Positions 13,204 through 19,761 of a stretch of 24,345 nucleotides of DNA are shown here, piece by piece. The position numbers were made by a program, and so were the translations under genes. How positions within the stretch are numbered: the first letter of the stretch is position 1; each line of letters begins with the position of its first letter. Under the pieces are notes generated by a model. That model was not told the DNA's origin. It ran no database searches and was given only the letters and a program-made list of their open reading frames with translations. This DNA comes from a bacterium UBP6_UBA1177 (GTDB lineage Bacteria > UBP6 > UBA1177), in contig DBYV01000017.1 of the NCBI GenBank assembly GCA_002310995.1, positions 451 to 24,795 on the forward strand, in the 5' to 3' direction.

Positions 13204-14068
13204 ATTCTCGCTTCTGTTGATTTTTATGTTTATGCCATTGTTTTTACAGGCATTTTCTCTTTTTGAAAAAGAGGCTCCAGAAAGCTGCGAAGGAAGAAAA
13301 AAATATGCCGTCGGCGAGATGGCGGAAGCCGAAAACGAGTTTTCGAAAGCCTCGAAACGCTTGGAAAATAACGCCGAAGCATATTACGACTTGGGAAATG
13401 CACTGCAGAGCCAGCAGAAATTTGAAGAGGCTTTAGGCGCATACCAGAAGTCGCTTGAAACTGGGAAGACGACCGAAAATCTCCGCTCGAAGATATTCCA
13501 CAACATGGGAAACTCCTTGGCAGGGCTCGGAAAGTATCAGGATGCCGAAAAATTCTACATGAAATCGCTCGAAGAGGAACCGAGCAAGGAATCTGCCGAA
13601 AATCTTGAAATTGTGCGCAGGATCATCGCGCAGCAGAAAGAGCAGGAAGAACAGCAGAAACAGCAACAGGAAAACCAGGATCAGCAGGATCAAGAAAATA
13701 AAGAGCAGAATCAGGAACAGCAGGATCAGGAAGAAAAGGAAAAACAGGACGAAAAAGAACAGAATGAGAATCCTGATGATGAACAAAAAGATGAACAAAA
13801 TCAAGAGTCTGCTGAACAAAATGATGAAAATAACGAAGGAAACGACGACGAGCAGAATTCCGATATGAACGACGAAGATAACGAAACTCAGGACGAAGAA
13901 AACCAGAGCTCAACTGCAGAAGCCGAAGAACAGGATGACGAGCAGCAAAACGACGACAAACCGAAGGAAAGTTCCGTTCTGAAGCAGTTCAAACAGCGGA
14001 AAAATTTGCAAATATCTCCTTTCATGCTAAAGAAGGAGCAAAAGTCGGATAGTGATCAGACTTGGTGA
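13193..14068 (+). CDS. batC: BatC: TPR protein with long Gln/Glu/Asn/Asp tail
   Basis: 291 residues from the ATG at 13193, chosen because GGAGG lies 6 nt upstream and the protein then opens with a signal peptide (1-20). Two to three tetratricopeptide repeats follow (about 35-145), for example AEAYYDLGNALQSQQKFEEA and IFHNMGNSLAGLGKYQDAEK. From about 147 to 270 the sequence is almost only Q, E, N, D and K, a low-complexity acidic tail seen in other BatC proteins. The last 20 residues become mixed again. It is probably periplasmic and a scaffold for BatA/BatB. It overlaps batB by 11 nt. The tail is A-rich at DNA level and may vary in length between strains. Confidence 0.88.
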   Translation: MKNRFSLLLIFMFMPLFLQAFSLFEKEAPESCEGRKKYAVGEMAEAENEFSKASKRLENNAEAYYDLGNALQSQQKFEEALGAYQKSLETGKTTENLRSKIFHNMGNSLAGLGKYQDAEKFYMKSLEEEPSKESAENLEIVRRIIAQQKEQEEQQKQQQENQDQQDQENKEQNQEQQDQEEKEKQDEKEQNENPDDEQKDEQNQESAEQNDENNEGNDDEQNSDMNDEDNETQDEENQSSTAEAEEQDDEQQNDDKPKESSVLKQFKQRKNLQISPFMLKKEQKSDSDQTW

Positions 14069-14082
14069 TTTTTGAGGAAAAA

Positions 14083-15846
14083 TTGAGTAATTTTATTATA
14101 AAAAAAACGGTCTTTGCGGCATTGATTTTATTGCCGTTTTTCGCTTTTGCGCAGTCGATAACGCTTTCGACTGACAGCGAGATAGTCCAAACTGACGCTC
14201 TTTTCGGATTCGTTCTCACGGCGGAAGGTTCGTTCGATTCGATTGAAGAACCAGATTTTGCCAATTTCACGGTCGAAAACCGCTCGCAGTCGCAGTCAAA
14301 TTCAATTAGCATAATCAACGGAAAATTCGAGAAAAAAAGCTCGATCACTTATTCCTATGCTTTGAGAGCCAACAAGGCTGGCGTTTTTGAGATCGGCCCC
14401 GCATCACTCAAAGTAAAAGGCAAAACGATAAAATCGAACAAAGTTACTATTACCGTAACAGGGCAGGGCGGAGGTAATGCTAAGGCAAATTCGAATAGTG
14501 CCCGGAATGTGCCTCAAAATGAAGCGGAAGCAGATGCAACAAATGAAAATTATTACGAAAAACGCGCAAGTTCACTGATGTCGCCTTTGAGCGAATGGGA
14601 AAAGAAAACGCCCGATTATTTTATCAGGACCATCATAAATCCCGCAAACGATCTTTATGCCGGCGAGCCGCTGAGTGTCAGTTATTATCTTTTTGTAAAG
14701 CCGAATTCGATAAGCGACGTCAATTTCTACAAACTTCCCGTTTTCGAGAACTGCTGGAAAGACGAGAAAGCGGAAACACGGCTTAATTTCAAGAGGATAA
14801 GCATTGACGGAAAAGTTTACGACTACGCACCGATAAAAACCTACATTCTGATTCCTGACGGAACAACCGATACGATAGAAGGAACACAGATGATAATGGA
14901 TGTCATCACAGGCTCGTTTTTCTCGACAAGAAAAGCGACGATTTCTTCTGTCGGCGTGAAAGTTCCGCTTAAGCCGATGCCTGAAAAAGAGATGCATAAA
15001 AACGGCGTTTTCGGCGATTTTACTGTTTCGGCAGACAAGGAAAGCATTGTGCTTGACAAAGACAATATGCTTAAAACACTGGTTTTTTCGATCAGAGGAT
15101 GCGGAAATTTCCAGGATGCCGAAATAGCGCTTGAAAGCAATCCGAATCTCAAAATATTCTCGCCTGAAATAAATTCTTCGGTTTCCGTCACTCCGAAAGG
15201 CTACTGCGGAACAAAAACCTACAAATTTATGGTAAAAGGTCTGAAAAAAGGCGAGACTTCGATAAAAGTGAAAGGATTCGAGTTTTTCAGCCGCGAAAAC
15301 GGCTGGCGCAATCCCGGTCTTGCCGAAATCCAAGTGAATGTCAAAGAAACAAGCGGTGTCGAAGACAATTCCGCAGAGGAAAGGGAAGCCGTTTCCTTCG
15401 AGCTTCTGAAGGAACTTCCGGCAAATGTCAAAAAGTATGAAATCAGCCCGCTCACCGAAAAAAAATGGTTCATGCTCGCGATACTGATTCCGTTTGCGAT
15501 CGTGCTTGCCGCATTTATTATAAGAATGAAAGTTAAAATGAGATCCTACAGAGCTCTTTCAACAGGCGCGAAAATGAATAAGTGGAAAAATAAAATCATA
15601 AACGCAAAAGATTCCGCCGAGCTTCTGAACGATTTTTACGATGCACTGGAAGACCTTTACGGAATAAAGATCAAAGGCGAGCGTATCAATTCATTGAAGC
15701 AGAAATACGGCGAAAAAACTGACAAAATCACTGATTTTATCAGGACCATAGAAGAAATATCGTATTCCGGTATCACAGGCGCCGACATTTCCTCTTTGAA
15801 AGAAGAGGCTATAAAACTTCTGGATCCGAGAGGTTTTGCAAAATGA
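14083..15846 (+). CDS. batD: BatD: large periplasmic protein with C-terminal anchor
   Basis: About 587 residues. A signal peptide (1-23, ending FAFA before QS) leads to several beta-sandwich regions, starting SITLSTDSEIVQTDALFGF, as is normal for BatD. A membrane helix (about 461-485) and a cytoplasmic helical domain (about 495-587) with two-helix repeats close the protein. BatD is the oxygen-tolerance protein of the Bat set; its biochemical role is not known. Start choice: TTG at 14083, which has GAGG 5 nt upstream and gives a clean signal peptide. GTG at 14065 or TTG at 14062 in the same frame would overlap batC but lack a ribosome site. The end overlaps batE (ATGATGA). Confidence 0.85.
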   Translation: MSNFIIKKTVFAALILLPFFAFAQSITLSTDSEIVQTDALFGFVLTAEGSFDSIEEPDFANFTVENRSQSQSNSISIINGKFEKKSSITYSYALRANKAGVFEIGPASLKVKGKTIKSNKVTITVTGQGGGNAKANSNSARNVPQNEAEADATNENYYEKRASSLMSPLSEWEKKTPDYFIRTIINPANDLYAGEPLSVSYYLFVKPNSISDVNFYKLPVFENCWKDEKAETRLNFKRISIDGKVYDYAPIKTYILIPDGTTDTIEGTQMIMDVITGSFFSTRKATISSVGVKVPLKPMPEKEMHKNGVFGDFTVSADKESIVLDKDNMLKTLVFSIRGCGNFQDAEIALESNPNLKIFSPEINSSVSVTPKGYCGTKTYKFMVKGLKKGETSIKVKGFEFFSRENGWRNPGLAEIQVNVKETSGVEDNSAEEREAVSFELLKELPANVKKYEISPLTEKKWFMLAILIPFAIVLAAFIIRMKVKMRSYRALSTGAKMNKWKNKIINAKDSAELLNDFYDALEDLYGIKIKGERINSLKQKYGEKTDKITDFIRTIEEISYSGITGADISSLKEEAIKLLDPRGFAK

Positions 15847-16550
15847 TGAAAAAAATAATTTTGATTTTCGCGCTTCTTTTCTCGGTTTCGCTTTCAGCCG
15901 ATGACGGATTTTCGCTTTACATCAAAAAGGATTACACCGGCGCATACAACGCTTTTTACTCGAAATTTGTTGAGAACAACAACGATCCGCTCTATTCCTA
16001 TAATCTGGGCGTAACTTCGGAAGCTTTGGGCAAAAAAGGGGAGGCGCTCTATTTTTACCTGCAAGCCCTCCAGAACGCGCCTGATTTCCCTGAGGCGAAA
16101 AACAACCTCGATATCGTGGCTAAAGACCTCGAAATTTCGATCCCGAAAGCTTTGACAACTCCTGTTTTCGCGGTCGACGCTCTTCTTGTTATTTTCTTTA
16201 TTTCGCTTTACGCATTCGCCGCAATACTTTCGATCCTCTGCTTTAAAAGCGACTGGCGGCTTAAAACAGTGCTTCTCCCTGTTTTCCTCGTCATGTGTGT
16301 CAGCGCAACTTTATATTACCTTAATTACAACGAAAATCTTAAAGAAAACTGGGCTGTTGCTGTAAAAGGCGAAGTTCTTAGAAGCGGTCCAGACTCGTCG
16401 CTCAAGGAAATAGGAAAAATCAGGGAAGGCGAAATAATAAATGTCGTTTCGTCAAGCGGCTCATGGTACAAGGTAAAAGGTTTTCAGGACAATGTCGAAG
16501 GCTGGGTTGAACTCGGCTCGATCCGAGCAGTCAAGAGAGGGACTTTATGA
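15843..16550 (+). CDS. batE: BatE: TPR and SH3-like membrane protein
   Basis: 235 residues. The signal peptide (about 1-19) is followed by TPR-like helices (20-95: YSYNLGVTSEALGKKGEALY), two membrane helices (107-133 and 142-162) and a bacterial SH3-type domain (172-228: LRSGPDSSLKEIGKIREGE, then GSWYKVK and GWVELGSI). This order is the standard BatE layout; SH3b domains often bind peptidoglycan or peptides. The start overlaps the batD stop by 4 nt, and the second ATG at 15846 is equally possible. The end overlaps bamD by 4 nt. Confidence 0.86.
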   Translation: MMKKIILIFALLFSVSLSADDGFSLYIKKDYTGAYNAFYSKFVENNNDPLYSYNLGVTSEALGKKGEALYFYLQALQNAPDFPEAKNNLDIVAKDLEISIPKALTTPVFAVDALLVIFFISLYAFAAILSILCFKSDWRLKTVLLPVFLVMCVSATLYYLNYNENLKENWAVAVKGEVLRSGPDSSLKEIGKIREGEIINVVSSSGSWYKVKGFQDNVEGWVELGSIRAVKRGTL

Positions 16551-17341
16551 TGAAAAAAATATTATTGGTTATATGTCTGGCTAATATTCTACTGCTTTTT
16601 TCTTGCAGCAAAACTCCGGTTATAAAAAGCACAGAGTCTGATGCCGACAAAATATATCAGGAAGGGTTGTTTTATCTTGAAAAAGGTGATCTGACCAATG
16701 CCGAAGCAAGGTTTATGAAAGTTATTTCCGATTTCAGCTACAGTAAATACGAGCCTTTCGCGACTGTCGCTCTTGGTAAAACTTATTATAAAAAGGAAGA
16801 ATATATGTCGGCAATAACGGTTTTCGATACATTTCTGAAGCGTCATCCGAACCATGAATCGGCACCGGAAGCTCTTCTTTACAAGGCGCACAGCTATCTT
16901 GCGCAGAAGCCTTCCGACTTTTTTGTTCTGCCGAATCCTGCAGAACGCGATATTTCGGTAGTTGAAACGGCTGTTGTGATTTATAGGGAATATCTTGAGA
17001 AATATCCTGAAGATAAAAACAGAGATGAAGGTGAAAAGAAACTTGAAGAGGCGGAAGGAATTCTCATTGAAAAGGATCTGAGAATAGCCGAATTTTACGC
17101 AAAAAGAAAAAAATGTGCCGGCGTATTCTTAAGACTTCAGCACATCGAAGGAAATTTCAAAGTTACGGCTGACAAAAATCTGAAAAGAATTGAGGAACTC
17201 AATAAAAAATGTCCGCCGAAATCAAAGGAGGAATACTTCAAAATAGAAAGCAAAGATGAAAAAGAAGGTGCTGAGGAATCGGAAAATGAATCTGGAAACG
17301 AGCAGAAACAAGAAGAGACTTCTGATGAAAATGACAAGTAA
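16547..17341 (+). CDS. bamD: BamD-like outer membrane assembly lipoprotein
   Basis: 264 residues. The lipobox LLFSC puts the lipidated cysteine at position 20. TPR helices follow (about 35-120: KIYQEGLFYLEKGDLTNAE, VALGKTYYKKEEYMSAITVFDTFLKRHP). The segment NPAERDISVVETAVVIYREY with EKYP is typical of BamD/YfiO, as is the later IAEFYAKRKKCAGVFLR. BamD is the essential partner of BamA in inserting beta-barrel proteins into the outer membrane. Odd points are a charged Glu/Lys/Asn tail (220-264) beyond the normal end, and its place directly after the bat genes with a 4-nt overlap. A general TPR lipoprotein is the alternative, but the PAERD region favours BamD. Confidence 0.85.
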   Translation: MMKKILLVICLANILLLFSCSKTPVIKSTESDADKIYQEGLFYLEKGDLTNAEARFMKVISDFSYSKYEPFATVALGKTYYKKEEYMSAITVFDTFLKRHPNHESAPEALLYKAHSYLAQKPSDFFVLPNPAERDISVVETAVVIYREYLEKYPEDKNRDEGEKKLEEAEGILIEKDLRIAEFYAKRKKCAGVFLRLQHIEGNFKVTADKNLKRIEELNKKCPPKSKEEYFKIESKDEKEGAEESENESGNEQKQEETSDENDK

Positions 17342-18140
17342 AATCAGTCTTTTATTCTTTGCGGCGCTAGTTTTTTCTCTTGTTTTTACAGGCTGCTCGC
17401 TGCCGGAAGAAGAAAAAAAAGATGTTCTAAAAATCCTTGAAATAAGAGAAAGTCTTTCAAATAACGGACAGACTAACAAACTTGCTATTCTGCTCACCGA
17501 CGATTTTCCTAACAGAAAAGAATATCTGGATCAGCTCAAATACAGGAACTTTTATTTTACCGAATACGATTATTCAATAAATTCAATAAATTTCACATTT
17601 TACAATCGTTTGACAAAAAGCATCCAAGCCATTGTTGATTTTGATCTCACATTCAAAGTTCCGGAAGATCCGGCTGCGACGATACTTTTCGGCAGAGTTG
17701 AAAAGGTAAATCTTGTAAAGGAAAAAATAGGCTGGAAAATCGATAGCATAGAAGAAGTTAAGGATAGCGGAAGAAAAATAGCTCCACAGCTTGTCCACGA
17801 TATTTTTTATCCTCTCGACACGAGAAAAACAGCACTCTCAAACAATGATTTTCAGCTTTTTGAGAGTGTAATCCATCCAGATTTCGTTTCGAGAAATGAA
17901 CTTTTGTCAGATTTTAAAGAAAACGCCGAAGTGTTTTCCGACATAAATTACGCCCTGAAAGGCAGAAAGCTGATATCAGTTTCCACAGATGAAAAAAATG
18001 CTGAAGTTATTCAGTATTTTGACCTTGCTTTCAAAACAAAAGAGGGTGGTGTGTCTGAAAAACTCGAAAATCAAAAAGAAGTTGTTTCACTGAAAAAAAG
18101 TGATGACGGAACTTGGAAGATAATCGGCGGACTTAGATAA
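17325..18140 (+). CDS. Lipoprotein of unknown function, two NTF2-like halves
   Basis: 271 residues from the ATG at 17325 (AGAAGAG 7 nt upstream), overlapping bamD by 17 nt. VFTGC places a lipidated cysteine at 24. The mature part seems to be two related halves of about 115 residues: ESLSNNGQTNKLAILLTDDF starts the first and ALSNNDFQLFESVIHPDF the second. Each is followed by a helix, then strands that end in a tryptophan-containing strand (GWKIDSIEEV; GTWKIIGGL). This pattern is like the NTF2/SnoaL fold. I do not recognise the family. It is last in the bat-bamD operon and probably sits on the periplasmic face of a membrane. Its stop is one base from the stop of the convergent TetR gene. Confidence 0.75.
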   Translation: MKMTSKISLLFFAALVFSLVFTGCSLPEEEKKDVLKILEIRESLSNNGQTNKLAILLTDDFPNRKEYLDQLKYRNFYFTEYDYSINSINFTFYNRLTKSIQAIVDFDLTFKVPEDPAATILFGRVEKVNLVKEKIGWKIDSIEEVKDSGRKIAPQLVHDIFYPLDTRKTALSNNDFQLFESVIHPDFVSRNELLSDFKENAEVFSDINYALKGRKLISVSTDEKNAEVIQYFDLAFKTKEGGVSEKLENQKEVVSLKKSDDGTWKIIGGLR

Positions 18141-18141
18141 A

Positions 18142-18678
18142 TTAGTTATTGAAAACCAATCCGAAAATAATTTCTGCGAAATCTTCGGGAAGTTTTGAAC
18201 CGGTTTCCTTGCAGTTGAGAATGTCAGCAGCCATAAGCGCAAGATAGCGGTACATTGCGTGCTGTGAAGTAAGTTTGAAGCCTTTTTTGCTCTTTACATA
18301 AGTATCAAACATAACCGCAAATTTCTCTCTGAATTCTTTGAGAAGAACGGGTCTGTCCTTCGGATCTTCAATAAGATAGAAAGGTGGAACGTCTGTCTTC
18401 ATGAAGTATTCCGCAATCTGTCCGGCTGTCGTGAGAATTTTCATTTCAGCAGGAATTGAAGGGGGGAATTTGAGAGAAACGATCGCGTTGATTTCGGTCG
18501 TTACCAGTGATTGTGCAGCTGCGATGAGCTCGTCTTTGCCTTTGAAATAGTGGTAAAGTGTCGGTGCCGTGATACCGAGTTCTTTTGCGATAAGGTTCAT
18601 AGTGATGTCTTCTTCCGAAGATCTGAAAAGAAGGTCTCTTGCCTTTTCAATAATTCTGTTTTTAATGCTTTCTTTCAT
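18142..18678 (-). CDS. TetR-family transcriptional regulator
   Basis: 178 residues. The N-terminal helix-turn-helix covers about 25-46: ITMNLIAKELGITAPTLYHYF then KGKDELI, the standard TetR pattern. The C-terminal ligand domain is too divergent to name a ligand. The ATG at 18678 follows AAAGGAGG. The gene is monocistronic and its upstream region carries palindromes (18771-18817) that may be its operator, though they lie some 70-110 bp above its -10 box. Its targets are not clear; the divergent glycosyltransferase is the nearest candidate. Confidence 0.9.
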   Translation of the reverse strand: MKESIKNRIIEKARDLLFRSSEEDITMNLIAKELGITAPTLYHYFKGKDELIAAAQSLVTTEINAIVSLKFPPSIPAEMKILTTAGQIAEYFMKTDVPPFYLIEDPKDRPVLLKEFREKFAVMFDTYVKSKKGFKLTSQHAMYRYLALMAADILNCKETGSKLPEDFAEIIFGLVFNN

Positions 18679-18710
18679 TGTTTCCTCCTTTGTTAAAAAA
18701 ACTAAAGCGC

Positions 18711-18716
18711 ATTATA
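18711..18716 (-). promoter_or_regulatory. -10 box of the TetR gene
   Basis: A perfect TATAAT on the minus strand, 33 bp above the start codon. No -35 resembling TTGACA lies at 15-19 bp, so expression may be weak or need an activator. Confidence 0.4.
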
Positions 18717-18770
18717 TTAAGATAGCCGAAAATTCTTTTTGAAAAGAACATTAAATTATGCGAAAACATG

Positions 18771-18817
18771 ATTACTATAAAAAATATAAAAAGTAAACAA
18801 AAATTTACTATAGTAAT
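18771..18817. promoter_or_regulatory. Operator-like palindromes (TTACTATAGTAA and half-sites)
   Basis: TTACTATAGTAA (18805-18816) is a perfect 12-bp palindrome. A further TTACTATA lies at 18772-18779 and AGTAAA at 18792-18797. ATTACTAT (18771-18778) and ATAGTAAT (18810-18817) also form an outer inverted repeat. Such symmetry suits a TetR dimer; the assignment is inference. Confidence 0.45.
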
Positions 18818-18835
18818 TTTTCTCAAATTTCGCCA

Positions 18836-18908
18836 ATTGCCAGATAGCTTAGATGGAAAATGGATAAAAGCTGATTTTTTGAATTTTTAAAAATGATTGT
18901 CTGGTAAT
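18836..18908 (+). other. Segment able to fold as a three-way junction
   Basis: P1 pairs 18836-18845 with 18899-18908 (10 pairs, two G-U). P2 pairs AGCTT 18846-18850 with AAGCT 18868-18872. P3 pairs ATTTTT 18874-18879 with AAAAAT 18889-18894. It might be a small RNA. It lacks T-loop and anticodon features of a tRNA, and P3 is weak. Confidence 0.25.
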
Positions 18909-18967
18909 ATTTGTATAAATTTAAGGTGCATCGTAAAATTTCCTATTGCAGAATCAGCCGGTAAAAT

Positions 18968-18995
18968 TTGACTCTTTTGCGATGTAAAATATATT
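18968..18995 (+). promoter_or_regulatory. Promoter of the glycosyltransferase gene
   Basis: TTGACT (18968-18973), 16-nt spacer, TATATT (18990-18995). Start near 19002; the leader of about 25 nt carries GAGG before the ATG at 19027. Confidence 0.6.
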
Positions 18996-19026
18996 TCCGC
19001 GGTATGTTTTTCATGAGGTTGAAAAA

Positions 19027-19746
19027 ATGTCGAAAAAACTGGTTTCAATCGTAATTCCTGTTTACAACGAAGAACAAATTTTGGAATCGGCTGTCGAAAA
19101 TCTGAAAAAAACTATTTCTGAATTTTCCGATGACTTTGATTTTGAGCTGATTCTTGCCGAAAACGGAAGTAAAGACAATACATTAGCAAAAGGTGAGGAA
19201 CTTTCGAAACAGGATTCTTTTGTAACGATTTTCCACCACCCGGAGCCTGACTACGGGCTTGCGCTTCAGGCCGGCATACGCCGCGCGAAAGGGGAGATTG
19301 TCGTCTGCGACGAGATAGATCTGTGTCTTCCCGAATTTTACAGAGACGCACTCAAAATTTTCAAAGAGGGCGGGGCAGAGATGGTTGTCGGCTCAAAAAG
19401 GGCGAAGGGTGCCAACGACCAGAGACCTCTCGGACGCAGGTTTGCGACATTCATTCTCAACATGATGCTGAAAATTCTTCTCGGACTCAAAGGAACTGAC
19501 ACTCATGGCGTGAAAGCCTTTGTTAAAGAACCGCTCATGCCGGTTATGGACAAATGCCTCGTCGGCAAAGATATTTTCGCAAGTGAATTCGTTATCCGTG
19601 CAGAGCGCACCGGCATAAAAATTGCAGAAGTTCCCGTTTCTCTCGACGAAAAACGCGCTCCTTCAATCAATTTGATCAAAAGAGTCCCGAAAGTTCTCTC
19701 GAATTTAGCTTATCTTTTCTGGAATATCAGAATCAAAAAGGATTGA
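19027..19746 (+). CDS. Family 2 glycosyltransferase, dolichol-phosphate-mannose-synthase-like
   Basis: 239 residues with no membrane helix. The N-terminus KLVSIVIPVYNEEQIL (4-19) is the GT2 nucleotide-sugar entry motif, followed by LILAENGSKDNT (61-72) and YGLALQAGIRRAKGEIVV. The metal-binding DxD region reads VVCDEIDLCLPEF, so the usual DADLQ pattern is altered to DEIDL. GT2 enzymes of this kind move a sugar from a nucleotide sugar to a lipid phosphate or other acceptor at the inner membrane face. The acceptor and sugar are not predictable. It is a single gene, convergent with potD with only 15 bp between stops. Confidence 0.85.
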   Translation: MSKKLVSIVIPVYNEEQILESAVENLKKTISEFSDDFDFELILAENGSKDNTLAKGEELSKQDSFVTIFHHPEPDYGLALQAGIRRAKGEIVVCDEIDLCLPEFYRDALKIFKEGGAEMVVGSKRAKGANDQRPLGRRFATFILNMMLKILLGLKGTDTHGVKAFVKEPLMPVMDKCLVGKDIFASEFVIRAERTGIKIAEVPVSLDEKRAPSINLIKRVPKVLSNLAYLFWNIRIKKD

Positions 19747-19761
19747 TCTTATTAAGATTTC

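Larger units (their letters stand above)
18679..19026. other. 348-bp AT-rich divergent intergenic region
   Basis: Holds no gene that I can support. It contains a -10 box for the TetR gene (18711-18716), a set of TTACTATA half-sites and a perfect palindrome (18771-18817), a segment able to fold into a three-way junction (18836-18908), and a promoter for the glycosyltransferase (18968-18995). Confidence 0.6.

Noticed and set aside
14572..15333. 253-codon minus-strand frame opposite batD
   Set aside because: No ribosome site, no motif, and it covers a coherent BatD reading frame within an operon.
18758..18796. 13-codon open frame rich in Lys and Tyr
   Set aside because: No ribosome site, no neighbouring gene it could lead into, and AT-rich DNA makes it by chance.
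18839..18905. tRNA-like segment with a 7-bp acceptor-like stem
   Set aside because: No T-loop GTTCRA, no anticodon stem, D-loop far too long and no CCA; kept only as a weak structured-RNA candidate.
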